A stretch of 64,000 bases of DNA from assembly GCF_018598225.1 (NCBI RefSeq), contig NZ_JAHESF010000031.1, positions 22,856 through 86,855 of the forward strand, given 5' to 3'. The DNA comes from Chryseosolibacter histidinae (GTDB taxonomy: Bacteria; Bacteroidota; Bacteroidia; Cytophagales; Cyclobacteriaceae). The notes under the pieces were generated by a model that did not search any database, had not been told where the DNA came from, and was given only the letters and a program-made list of their open reading frames with translations. Positions 18,101-28,900 of the stretch are shown here, in pieces. Every line of letters starts with the position of its first letter. The first letter of the stretch is position 1. The translations under genes and the position numbers were made by a program.

Positions 18101-18364
18101 GACGGAAATATTATCGTAAGTAGCGCCCGCGGGTACACGCACCTGCAGGATCTGGTTAGAGACTTCTTTGATCTCACCCGTCGCGGCACCGAAAAATACT
18201 TTCAGCTTGGTGGCGTCACTTCCAAAATCGCTGCCCCTGAGGGTGACTACCTCCCTGAGCGCTCCGTTCTCCTTGTCTGCTGAAAGCACTATAGGTTTTT
18301 GCGCTGCGGCGTTCAGCGTTGCACACAAAGCAATGACTGTTAAGAATTTAACTGTTTTCTGCAT
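15176..18364 (-). CDS. T9SS type B cargo: IPT/FG-GAP/PKD surface protein (copy 1)
   Basis: A 1062-residue secreted protein with signal peptide MQKTVKFLTVIALCATLNAAAQ. An IPT/TIG domain follows (about 24-105), then a seven-motif FG-GAP/VCBS beta-propeller (about 120-480) whose calcium loops read D-L-N-G-D-G-K-P-D or close variants, for example DLNGDGKPDMAVS and DLDGDGKTDIVTG. Several Ig-like domains come next, with a PKD domain at about 755-850 (YTWTFGDNTATASDASPVHTY). The C-terminal 80 residues (KNYFSPNDDTVNPFW to TGSISLLK) are the gliding-motility/T9SS type B sorting domain. It is exported through the outer membrane by T9SS and probably displayed as an adhesin. It is a clear paralogue of the protein encoded at 52411-55665. 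Partner is unknown; the PorP/SprF-SPOR proteins are candidates. Confidence 0.93.
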   Translation of the reverse strand: MQKTVKFLTVIALCATLNAAAQKPIVLSADKENGALREVVTLRGSDFGSDATKLKVFFGAATGEIKEVSNQILQVRVPAGATYDNISVTNTTTGLTGYSPLQFGLKFGGRHGLTAANFIEGPHVQAESGLYDLYLSDLNGDNKVDVATASDKSNQMAVFQNNSTTGTISLGGTSTLINAKSLHVACGDLNGDGKPDMAVSEGADGNRIYILRNQGTMNFTSLYFISLAGRKVKKVAIADLDLDGKPEVVVTDKGSNVVTILPNKSTAGGAITFGTPVTFTVTDVPSTDALELKDLNGDGLPEIVTSKFNTAVSNIYICQNKSTPGTFNFSDITTINMSGSVINLRVGDLDGDRKPDIAATRFLGSDVVILLNQSTTSQIAFGTPVPFGASQFPSGLDFGDLDGDGKTDIVTGSVDVKSLTILNNNSTPGALNFSTVTLATDFVSRHVKIGDIDGDAKPDIIYTSVDKDGQAVSQISVFRNATCFVPVVSPAGPLTICNGFALELTSTTGGGVTYSWQNAGAPVAGTDPSLDITASGTYTVTATSEGGACAETSAVVNITVTAPGAGLTPGDPEANSNTPVCTENTLSLTVKDLGASGYKWTGPNGFTSGARQPSISNFAIANAGLYVVELIKDGCVAKVDSTIVEGINNPKFTVTFSGSELLCQGSTKTLSVSPVLTSGFTYKWFEQTQGQIAGQTSGSYGATASGQYYASVASTHPGCAPVETPKVTITAVAIPDAAFTPSTVSGCIRQAITFTNQSIVDPQTTPVYTWTFGDNTATASDASPVHTYTQPATYQVKLKVTYQDGICPNEETKQVAIVSAPPVTITNPRNSFNLCAGDTLRLVASGDAFTAYAWSTGETTPFIIVNEAKTYSVSVTNSTGCILEASQALTPVAAPTVTATAQPSVITVGQFSMLSGTGLQNYLWRPGLSLNDSTIANPVATPLQDITYKVIGTDINGCKGEATVSIRVLGTSVLDQIKPKNYFSPNDDTVNPFWTVQDIESFPECGVTIYNDKGAKVFEAKPYNNNWDGTFKGSKLPGGVYYYVIRCDEESRVKTGSISLLK

Positions 18365-18490
18365 GGATTGTTGGCCTTCAGGCTTTAAGCCTATAAATCA
18401 GGGTAAATCTACTGTTTGTAACCGGATGTTACATCAATTAAGATCGCAAGGAAATGATTTTAATGACGTGGGGCAAGGTTAAAATAGTCA

Positions 18491-18637
18491 ACGGTCCACA
18501 GTCGACAGTCCACGGCAGGGGCGTGTTGTATCGCTTGCCGGACTTTTGGGTCACACTTTACACTCCGACTATTTAAACAATTTCTTTGGCTTTGTAACCG
18601 GTTCCAACTGTGGACCGTGGTCTGTCGTCCGTGGACT
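18491..18637. repeat. Inverted heptamer arrays between barrel 1 and FG-GAP copy 1
   Basis: Left arm 18491-18518 has four units of ACRGTCS type; right arm 18608-18637 has four units of CYGTSGA type. The arms are imperfect reverse complements separated by about 90 bp. The right arm ends 5 nt before the stop of the barrel gene; the left arm lies about 125 nt upstream of the FG-GAP gene start. Between the arms no ORF is evident. Confidence 0.82.
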
Positions 18638-18642
18638 CATGC

Positions 18643-19500
18643 TTACAGTCTACGCTTCTTGAAGTCGCTCTTGCCGCGCTTGCGCACTTTCTTATCGAGG
18701 TTGTGCTCGAGCAGGTACATGACAGAGAACCGGAGCCCCATGTTGCGTGCTTTGAGGTTGTCGTCGTACTTCGCCGGTACGGTAAAATCGGCTACCCCTG
18801 TGCCCAGCCAGGTGTGTCCCAGTTCGAAACGCAGGTCAACCATGATCTTCTGCTTGCCAATAGGCTCCAGCAGGAGTCCGCCGCCGATGTTGACGCCGAG
18901 TTGAAAACGCCTTACGCCATCAGCGTATACGATCGATGATTCGTCGTCAGCTTCCGGCGGTTTTTTCCCGAACTTGAGTTTATAATCCAGGTTTGCGTCA
19001 GGTCCACCGAATTCTGTGAGGTCATAATGGGAGATGTTACCTTTCCCGCTCAGCCAGTAGCTGAAGTTTGGTCCGATGCCTGCGTACCACTTAAAATTAC
19101 GTACGTTCTTCAATTTCAGATGTCCTTTGAAGTGAACGTTGTAAATGATCGGGATCTCTATATATTGGTAGATGGTCCTGTCGCGCAGCTCATCCTGCTC
19201 GGCTACCGTGTGGTCCTTATCGTTCACTGTTATTCTTCCCTTTCTGGAATAGATCAGCTCTGTATTAAGAAAGAACCGGTCTTTCATCTTAAAGGCTGCA
19301 ACAAAGCCTGCATTCCACCCCAGTACGGGACGCACATTGGTCCTGTATCTTACCCCGGAATCCTCATAACGCACCCACGACATGTTGAGTCCGCTTTTGA
19401 TCCCTGTCTGAACCACCTGTGCACGGGCCTGACTGACAGATAATAAGCCTGTGATCACCAGCACACAACATTTTACAGGAATAACTCTCTTACACCACAT
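18643..19500 (-). CDS. Outer-membrane beta-barrel protein, PorT-like (copy 1)
   Basis: A 285-residue protein from ATG 19500 with a signal peptide (WCKRVIPVKCCVLVITGLLS, cleaved after QARAQ). The mature part has the alternating strands of a Bacteroidota outer_membrane_beta-barrel (PorT-like) protein: GIKSGLNMSWVRY, RPVLGWNAGFVAAF, FFLNTELIYSRKG, YIEIPIIYNVHF, WYAGIGPNFSYWLSGKG and LGVNIGGGLLLEP. The extreme C-terminus is strongly basic (KKVRKRGKSDFKKRRL), shared with its paralogue at 57351 (KKGKSTIKRNRL). The TTG and ATG codons further upstream (19560, 19539) give no better signal peptide. Function is not known; its position beside T9SS cargo in both blocks suggests a role with those surface proteins. 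Confidence 0.82.
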   Translation of the reverse strand: MWCKRVIPVKCCVLVITGLLSVSQARAQVVQTGIKSGLNMSWVRYEDSGVRYRTNVRPVLGWNAGFVAAFKMKDRFFLNTELIYSRKGRITVNDKDHTVAEQDELRDRTIYQYIEIPIIYNVHFKGHLKLKNVRNFKWYAGIGPNFSYWLSGKGNISHYDLTEFGGPDANLDYKLKFGKKPPEADDESSIVYADGVRRFQLGVNIGGGLLLEPIGKQKIMVDLRFELGHTWLGTGVADFTVPAKYDDNLKARNMGLRFSVMYLLEHNLDKKVRKRGKSDFKKRRL

Positions 19501-19973
19501 TATATTTAATTTGTAGATTGCCGGTCGCCAACGTAGCATATCGACGTTGTATTCTTGCAATTGAACGATACAAAAGTTACAACAAATCTGATATGCACGT
19601 CAAACATAATGCAGGAATTCCAAAATTGATAATCATTGCAAATCTTAAATTCTTCGATGCTATTTTTTAATTTTTACCGGATGTCAATTCATTTTTTGTC
19701 CCAAAACAGTACAAATTTCTCCCATAATGAGACGCGCGATACCGGAACTGCCGCCCGGTTCCGGATAATTCCAATGCAAAAACAGTTTGGTCCGAACGGT
19801 ACACTCTTTGACCGATAGTTTAGTTGGGTTAGTATATTTACACGGGTTTTTGTGTTTTTTACGACCCTGTGTTACCAAAGCACAACCAGTTATATTAAAC
19901 GTTTAGTAGAATTTTACCATAACCGAAAGAGCCCATAGCCCCGAGGCTGTGAGCGTAACCTTAGATGCCTGAT
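19501..19973. other. Long divergent intergenic region upstream of the giant adhesin gene
   Basis: About 470 bp without a convincing gene, A+T-rich. It must hold promoters for both the barrel gene (minus) and the giant gene (plus). Visible items are a hairpin CCGGAAC/GTTCCGG at 19742-19764, and TTTG at 19807-19810 followed after 22 bp by TATATTTA at 19833-19840. The latter pair resembles a Bacteroidota promoter with a longer spacer than the usual 19 and would give a leader of about 125 nt for the giant gene. Short ORFs here have no domain or signal features. Confidence 0.4.
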
Positions 19974-22900
19974 ATGAAAAAAGTTTTGCTGTTAGCACTT
20001 TTTCTTGGTTCTTACACATTCACCCTGGCGCAAGCGACCGAGTCCAACTGTGCCAACGGTGTGGACGACGATAACGATGGGTTTATCGATTGTTTTGATG
20101 GAGATTGTGCCAATAACAACGTCTGCGACGGTACTTACACCGGTAATGACAAACTTTGTCAGCTTCCCAAGCCTCCGGGATCTGATTTTGCAATGTTGCT
20201 TAAGAATACGTCCACAGACTGGGTTTCCACTACCCACGGAAGGTTTGTGATCGGTGATATGGACCGCGACGGTACCCCTGACGTGGTAACAGCGCATTAT
20301 GGATATGATAAAGTATTCGTTCTTGATGGCAAAACGCTGGCGGTAAAATTCTCGGGAGACACCAGGTATGATAACCCGGAGCGTTACGACATTACGATCG
20401 GTAATATCAATAACGACAACTGCGCGGAGATCTATGTAGCCGAGCAGAATGACGGTGATTTCTATATATCAAAATTCGACTGTAAGGCCGTGCGCCAGTG
20501 GACCAAGAAGGTGAAGGGAAGGCCTTATACCATGGCCCTCGCTGACTTAAACCAGGATGGCAAGTCTGAGCTTTATTACCGCAACGAGATCATGGATGCC
20601 GAGACCGGTACGATCCTGGTGCAGGGCACCGGCGACTGGAATGAAGTTGATGCTGGCTCAGTGGCGGTAGATATCTTGCCTGACAATGCCTGTACACGCT
20701 GCGACGGCCTCGAGCTTGTGGCGGGTGGTGTGATCTACGGCGTTAACGTAGGTAATGGTACAGCCAATAATGGTAGCGTCAGCATCGAGAAAAAATTCAA
20801 CGATCTGCCGGGCCTCGGTGGTATTAAATATTTTCCCAAAGGCATTGATTTCTCGAACGATAACAATTTCGTCAACAGTATGACGTCTGTTGCGGACTAT
20901 GACCTGGACGGCAACCTCGACGTGCTTATGAGCGGTGCTTCCAGCAACAGCCCGCAAAGCTCCGTTACAGCCTTCTACTGGAATGTGTCCAAGAACACAT
21001 TCAAGACTTACAAGCCGAAACAATCCGATGGTAACGGTTGGAAGTATGGTATGGGGCGTATCAACATTGCCGACATCGATGGCAACGGGCAAATGAATGC
21101 CGCCTTCGTATCGGGTAGCCGCCTCTTCGTACTGGACGAGAATTTGAACGTGCTCAAGATCAAGAGCAAGGCAGGGGTAGACAGTGCAGACTGGATCATC
21201 GAGATCGAAGAGCAGTCGTCGGGTTTCACGAGCACGACGGTATTCGACTTTAATAATGATGGCGCGTCAGAGATCGTATATCGTGACGAGGATTACCTTT
21301 ACATCTTCAACGGTAAGACCGGTAAGCCTTCTCCGCCGATCACCTGTATCTCTCAGACCACCAACGACTATCCGGTGGTTGCAGACGTTGATGCAGACGG
21401 TGCCACGGAAATATGCGTGATCTGTCGGGCCGATGGTCAAACGACGTCGAACGCGGGTGTGATCCGAACGTATAAATCGTCACTCGAACCATGGGTTTCC
21501 GCGCGAAAGGTCTGGAACCAGCACGCGTACTTTAACGTGAACGTCAATGATGACCTCACCATCCCCAAGATCCAGCAGAAACATCACCTTGTCTTTTCGG
21601 AGAACGTTTGTACCCCTGGTAAGAACAGGGCCCTGAACTCATTCCTTAACCAGTCGGCGATCCTTGACTCAAAGGGTTGTAAGACCATGGCTTCGGCTGA
21701 CGTTTCTTTTATAGCCAATCCACAGCTCATGAACGTTACGGCACCAACGTGTCCGAACCAGAATTTTACGGTATCGTTCACGATCAAGAACACGGGTGAC
21801 CTGGTGCTCAATGGCAACCTTCCAATCACGTTCTACAGCGGCGATCCCCGGGTAGCAGGGGCAGTTAAACTGAACACGGTCCAGATTCCGCTGGCCAATT
21901 TCGCGGTTGGCGCCACGCTGCAACAAAATAACATCACGGTGAACGGTACCGGAAAGACCTTCACCCTATACGCCGTGCTGAACGATGCGGGCACGTCGAT
22001 CCCGATTGCACTTCCCAATACGAACTTCACGGAATGTAATTACATCAACAACGTTGTCTCGGCGCAGGTCAACCCTGCCACCTTCCCGCTCACTACGGCG
22101 GTAACTGACCACATCCAGTGCGGTGGTGCACCGACTGCAGCAAACGGTTCGGCCCAGGCGTATAAGCTCGAGGGCGGTAGCCAGGTGACTGTAGGTTACA
22201 CATTCTATTGGTTCAACGGTGGCACTGTTGGCGACACTACGACGGCCGTATATAAAGGAGCTGTGCGCAGTCCGCTTACCAACGGCACATATTCTGTTGT
22301 AGCCTATCACAAGGCGTTCCGTTGCGGCTCGGCGCCGGCGGTTGTCAATGTTGGCGTATCGAACCGCAACATCAGCGCTACCATCAACATCGATCACGCT
22401 TATACAAACTGTAATGCGCCTGATGGCAAGCTTACGGTAACACCCGATGGCGGTCTGCCCGTGTCAAACTTTACGTATGAGTGGTATGAAGGTACCGGTA
22501 CAGGTACGGGCACTAAACTGTCTGTGACCAATGTGCTGACGGGAGCGAAAGGACTTACTTACTCTGTAGTTGTAACGGAGATTGCTTCAGGTTGTAAAAC
22601 ACTTGAATCGGAAACTGTTCCTGATCAGACTGCCCAATTCACGGTGAGCGCCAATGCGACGCTGGCAAACTGTAACCCGCTGAACTCGGGAAGCGCGTCT
22701 GCCAATGTGGGCGGTGTTACGGCAGGATATGAATTCAGATGGTATAACGGTAACACGGTAAAGACATCGCCTGACTTTACAGGTATAACGTACTCGTCGC
22801 TTACGGCGGGTAACTATACCGTTGTGGCGAAAAACCTTGCCACGGGTTGTATTTCAGGACCTTTCATTCAGCCTGTAGGCTCTGTGGCGGGTGTTACCAC

Positions 22901-25900
22901 GTCCATCACAAGCTTCACGCCGCAGACTGCCTGTGTGGGCAAGAACGGTACGGCTATCGCTGCTGTTACGGGCGGAGCCGCCACGTTCAAGTGGTACAAG
23001 GGAAGTAATACGCTGGCGGTCAATGAAGTTCTGCCGGCTCCGGGAGCAAATCTCACCGGTGCTGCGGCAGGTACCTATACCGTGCTGGCCACGAACAATG
23101 CAACCGGATGTCAGGATACGGAAGAGGTTACTATCGTAGATAATATAGTGTATCCTGCTGCCACGCCTACACCGACGCCGCAGACAAACTGTTTCCCGGC
23201 TAACGGACAGGTTACAACAACAGCCACCAATGGTCCGCACATATTCTATTGGTTCGATGGAAACGTGGGCACGCCTGATACTACGGCTGCCGCGGGACAG
23301 GTTGACTTTAAGGGACAAACTTATACCGGAAGGGCCGCAGGTTTCTATACGGTTGTAGCGGTGAACAAGACCACGAAATGTCCTTCACCGGCCGTTCCGG
23401 TTCAGGTGGTGAACAACACAGCAGCGATCACAGCAACACCTACACCGGTGCACAACACAAGCTGTCTTTTGGCATCGCCCAACGGTGGCGCTTCTGCTAC
23501 TGCGTCAGGCGCGCCTTCAGGAAGTTATAAATTCCGCTGGTTTACCGGTGGCGACACTACCAGCTTCATTGTTCAGAACAATACCCTCACCAACAGGGCT
23601 CCCGGCACATATACCGTGAAGGCGATCAGCCTGGTAACAGGATGTTTCGGCACCCAGGTTGTGACCGTGAATAATATCAGCGCGAAGCCGGTATTATCGC
23701 TCAATAAAACAGACAACACGGTATGTACGGCGTCCGCTGGATATACGGGCTCTGTCACTGCCAGCTTCTCTTCCAATCCGAATTCGCTGCCTGCGCATAC
23801 TTATACTTACGCATGGACGAAGAACGGAAGTGGCATCGGGGGAACCACCGCGTCACAAACTGGATTGAATGGCGCAACGTACGCGGTAACTGTTACCAAC
23901 CAGACACTGAATTGTACTTCTGACCCGGCATCGATCGCCGTAGTGGATGTACCGGCCCTGCCTGTGCTGGTGACCTCTTCAACCGGTTCTACGAACTGTA
24001 TCCCCGGTGCAGGTGGCAGCAAGATCAACGGAAGCGCTCAACTGACCTCTATAGACGGAACTGGCATCGCCAGCGTAACCGGATATACCTTCCAGTGGCA
24101 TACGGGTACGGGAACAGGGTCACCTATTTCGGTGGCCACGAATCCCACAGCCAATAGCTCCAAACTTGATAAAGTACAAGGAGGTACAACCAATAACTTT
24201 ACGGTGCTGGTAACGAAGACCTCAACAGGTTGCAGCAATACGGCAACGGTGCTGGTAGCGGACGCAAGCGTGAAGCCTGTGCTGACACTGAAGAATACCC
24301 CGAACTCGATCTGTGATGCAACCATCGCAGGTACATCCAAAGATGGTACGGTGTCACGCGACACTTATACCTATGCAGGTACTTACACAGGTACCCAAAC
24401 ATTGATCTATAACTGGTATGACGGAACCACTACAGGTGCACCCCATACACCTGCTACAACGAATCATCCGACGGCAAGCATCACGCAGCTGGCTGCCGGG
24501 TTCTACAGCGGCACTGTAACGATCGACGAGCTTGGCTGTACCTCGGCACTCGCCACCACAGAAGTGAAAGATGTGGTAGCGCTGCCTGTGATCGTAACGC
24601 AGCCTACGCCTTCAACGAACTGTACGACCGGTACTGGCCTTGAAAATGGAGCTGCTGAAGTGACCAAGCTCAATGGTGCAAACGTGACTGCGGCTACACC
24701 CGGGTTCACCTATGCGTGGTTTACGGGTGCAGGCACAGGTACTCCGAGCACGAAACCTACCGCCAACCAGATCAAACTTGACAAAATTCAGGGTGGTGCC
24801 ACCAACAATTATACGGTAGAAGTTACCCAACTGTCTAACGGATGTAAGAACACCGCTACGGTATTGGTGACCGATGGCAGTGTGAAGCCTGTACTGACAT
24901 TGACGAATACACCTAACTCGATCTGTGACGCGACGATTGCCGGAACGCCTAAAAACGGAACGGTATCGCGTAATACTTATACTTATACAGGTGCTTATGC
25001 AGGAACTCAGACGCTGGTTTACAACTGGTATGACGGAACAACCACTGCCATGGCGCATACACCTGCGACAACGAACCATCCGACCGCAAGCATCAATCAG
25101 CTTCCCGCTGCATTTTACAGTGCTACGGTAACGATCAATGAGCTTGGCTGTACCTCGGCGCTTGCCACCACAGAAGTGAAAGATGTGGTTTCTCTGCCTG
25201 TGATCGTAACGAAAGCTACGCCATCAACAAACTGTACGGTTGGCACAGGCCTTGAAAACGGAGCCGCTGAAGTGACCAAGCTCAATGGCGCGAATGTGAC
25301 CGCGGCTACACCTGGCTTTACGTATGCCTGGTTTACCGGCTCAGGCACAGGAACACCAAGCCCGAAGCCTACCGCCAACCAGATCAAGCTGAACCTGATC
25401 CAGGGTGGTGCTACTAACAATTATACTGTAGAGGTTACACAACTGTCTAACGGATGTAAGAACACGGCTACCGTGCTGGTGACCGATGGCAGCGTGAAGC
25501 CTACACTTACGTTGAAGAACACCTCGAACTCGATCTGTGATGCGACTATCGCCGGCACACCTAAAAATGGTACGGTAACACAGAACACATACAACTATAC
25601 CGGTGCTTATACGGGCGCAATGACCCTGACCTACAACTGGTACGATGGAACCACCACCGCTGTGGCGCATACACCTGCAACGACGGTGCCTCCTACAATA
25701 GGCATTACGCAGCTCGGTGCCGGATTCTACAGCGCTACAGTAACGATCAACGAGCTTGGCTGTACCTCGGCGCTTGCTACAAGAGAAGTGAAAGATGCGG
25801 TTGCGCTGCCTGTGATCGAAACACTGGCAACGCCTTCAACGAACTGTACGATGGGTGCCGCCTTTGAAAATGGTGCCGCTGCCGTGACCAAGCTCAACGG

Positions 25901-28900
25901 TGTGAATGTGACTGGACCCACAACAGCTGGATTTACCTATAAATGGTTTGATGGCACTGGTACTGCCGTTGCAAGCACAAAACCTACCGCTGGCCAGAGC
26001 AAGCTGAACCTGATCCAGGGCGGCCCTACAAATAATTACACCGTAGAAGTTACGCGACTGTCTAACGGATGTAAGAACACGGCTACCGTGCTGGTGACGG
26101 ATGCGAGCGTGAAGCCTGTGCTGACGTTAAAGAACACGCCGAACTCGATCTGTGATGCGGCTATCGCGGGTACTTCTAAAAATGGTACTGTATCTCAGGA
26201 TACCTACAGCTATACCGGTGGTTATACGGGTACGATGACCCTGACCTACAACTGGTACGATGGAACCACCACCGCCGTGGCGCACGCACCTGCAACAACA
26301 ACACCTCCTACAACAGGTATTGTTAATCTTGCTGCCGGCTTCTACAGCGGTACTGTAACGATCAATCAGCTTGGCTGTACGTCGGCGCTGGTTACAACCG
26401 AAGTGCAGGACGTTGTTGCTTTGCCTGTGATCGAAACACTGGCGACACCTTCAACGAACTGTACGATGGGTGCTGCCTTTGAGAACGGCGCGGCGGAAGT
26501 GACCAAGCTGAACGGCGCGAACGTAACTGCTGCAACCCCGGGATTTACCTACGCATGGTTTACCGGTATCGGTACTGGAACACCTAACCCGAAACCTACG
26601 GCCAACCAGATCAAGCTTGACAAGATCCAGGGCGGCGCTACGAATAATTACACGGTAGAAGTTACACGACTGTCTAACGGATGTAAAAATACTGCTACGG
26701 TACTGGTGACGGATGGAAGTGTGAAGCCTACGCTTACACTGAAGATGACACCGAACACAATTTGTGATCCGATGGTGGCTGGCGTTCCCGGTAATATTGA
26801 GAATGGTACAGCCAGCGTAGACCAGCTTGCATATGCCGGCGCCTATACAGGCACGAAAACTTATAATTATAACTGGTATGATGGACAGACAACGGCAGTA
26901 CCTCACGCTGCCGCAGTCACCGCTACCAACATCACCAGCCTTGATGCCAAATTCTATAGCGCTACGGCTACCATCACAGAGCTGGGTTGTACATCAGACC
27001 TGGCCAGCGTAGAAGTGAAGGATAATCTCAAGCTGCCCACACTTTCGCTCAGCATGACCGCTTCTACCAACTGTGCCGGTGGAACGGACAACGGAACAGC
27101 CACTGTGGCCGTTACCAACACCGCCGGGGGAGAGACCTATTCTTATGACTGGCGCAAGGGCCCTCTGGTGACGAGCCCTGCAGTGCCCGCTACCACCCCT
27201 GGTATCACAGGACAGGAAGGCAACGAAAACTATACGGTTCTGGTGACCATCAACCAGACCGGTTGTAAAGATTCAGGTACGATCCTGATCCAGGACAACA
27301 GCAAGAAACCTGTTATCGGCCCGTTGGCAAAGACAGACAATACACATTGCACCACACCGAATGGTACTGCCTTTGTCGATGAGACCACCAATCCTATTAC
27401 CTATCACGGAACTGCGTTAGCAAGTTATACAGGCTTTAATTTAGTATGGACAGGTGGCCCTATGGCCGCCACAGTTGGCCCGGTTGACCAATACAACAAC
27501 CTTCCTGCAGGTACTTATACCTTGCAGGTTACAGCAGTGACCAACCCGTCTAACGGCAACAATGACCAGTGCGTGTCAGATCCGAGAACTGTTACGCTGG
27601 TTGATAACCTTGTATATCCGGTAGTGAACACGTCCATCCTTGCGCAGCAGACCACGTGCTCAGGAACACCTAACGGACAGGTTGAAGCCACAACAACAAG
27701 CACTGGTACCATTACATTCGACTGGTATGCAGGCTTAGGTGTTGGTGCTGTCGGAACTGAACTGCCAGAAGTGGCACTGGTTGACGGAAGAACTACGCCC
27801 GTGCTTGCCAGCGGAGACTACACCGTGCTTGCCATCAATAGCGGTACACAGTGTAAAACCACCAAGTCTGTTTTTGTGCCGGATAACATCACGTTGCCGG
27901 TAATAGCAACCCTGACGGAAGCAGGTGCTGTGACATTCTGTAGCGCCCCTAACGGCCAGTTGACGGCAACACCTGTGGGCCTCACCAGCACCGCTAACGG
28001 AGACTTTACGATCTTCTACCTGAATCAGAATACCAGTGATCCCGTGACGGTGAAGACGCACGCAGATCACACGCAGTTCACCACCACAGCAGGTTTTTCA
28101 CAGTTCAACCTGAAACCTGGTTTCTATTCTTCTATGGTACGTGACGAGATCACAAAATGTGAGTCTCAGGTTGCCACCGTACGCATCAACGACATGACCG
28201 TTGCAGCTACGATCACCATTGACGCTGTTAAGGCAGCTACTTTCTGTGCCAATACCGATGGAAATATCGACGTTACGATTACTGGACCGATGGGCGCTAC
28301 CTATGATGTCTTCTGGCACAAAGGTGGCCCTACCAACACTGGTCCTTTTGACTACATTACTGGTACTACGCAACCGAAGCCTGTCTTCGGAGGCGGTGCG
28401 GTGCCTGCTCCGGTTTCAGCAGCGCCTCCCGGCCTTGTAGATCCTCCTGATATGTGGGATCTCCGCGACGGTGCCTACTCTATTGAGGTGATCGACCAGA
28501 CAACCGGATGTGGTGCTTTCAGAACGGAATTTGTGCCTTTCCAGAACGCGCCAGTTATCAATATTGTAAAGCGAAATTCTACTGTATGTGATCCTCTGGC
28601 AGGAAATGGAGAGATTGAACTGCAGGTCGATCCTTCGGCGGTTGCCGGACCAAAACAATACTCTTATCTTCTTTGGACCGGGTCAAGTGGCACGGCTACT
28701 ATGCCGCAGGTTGCAGGGGAGAACTGTAATGACGGCGTGGATAATGACGGAGACGGAGATGTAGACACTGATGACTCGAAGTGTAAAATAAGCTATCAGG
28801 GTAATCCTGATTATGACCTTACGTTTGCCGGTCTCAATCCCGGGGGTTACACCATAGAGATCATTGACCACAGTGCATGCTCTGTATTCACTACAGCGTT

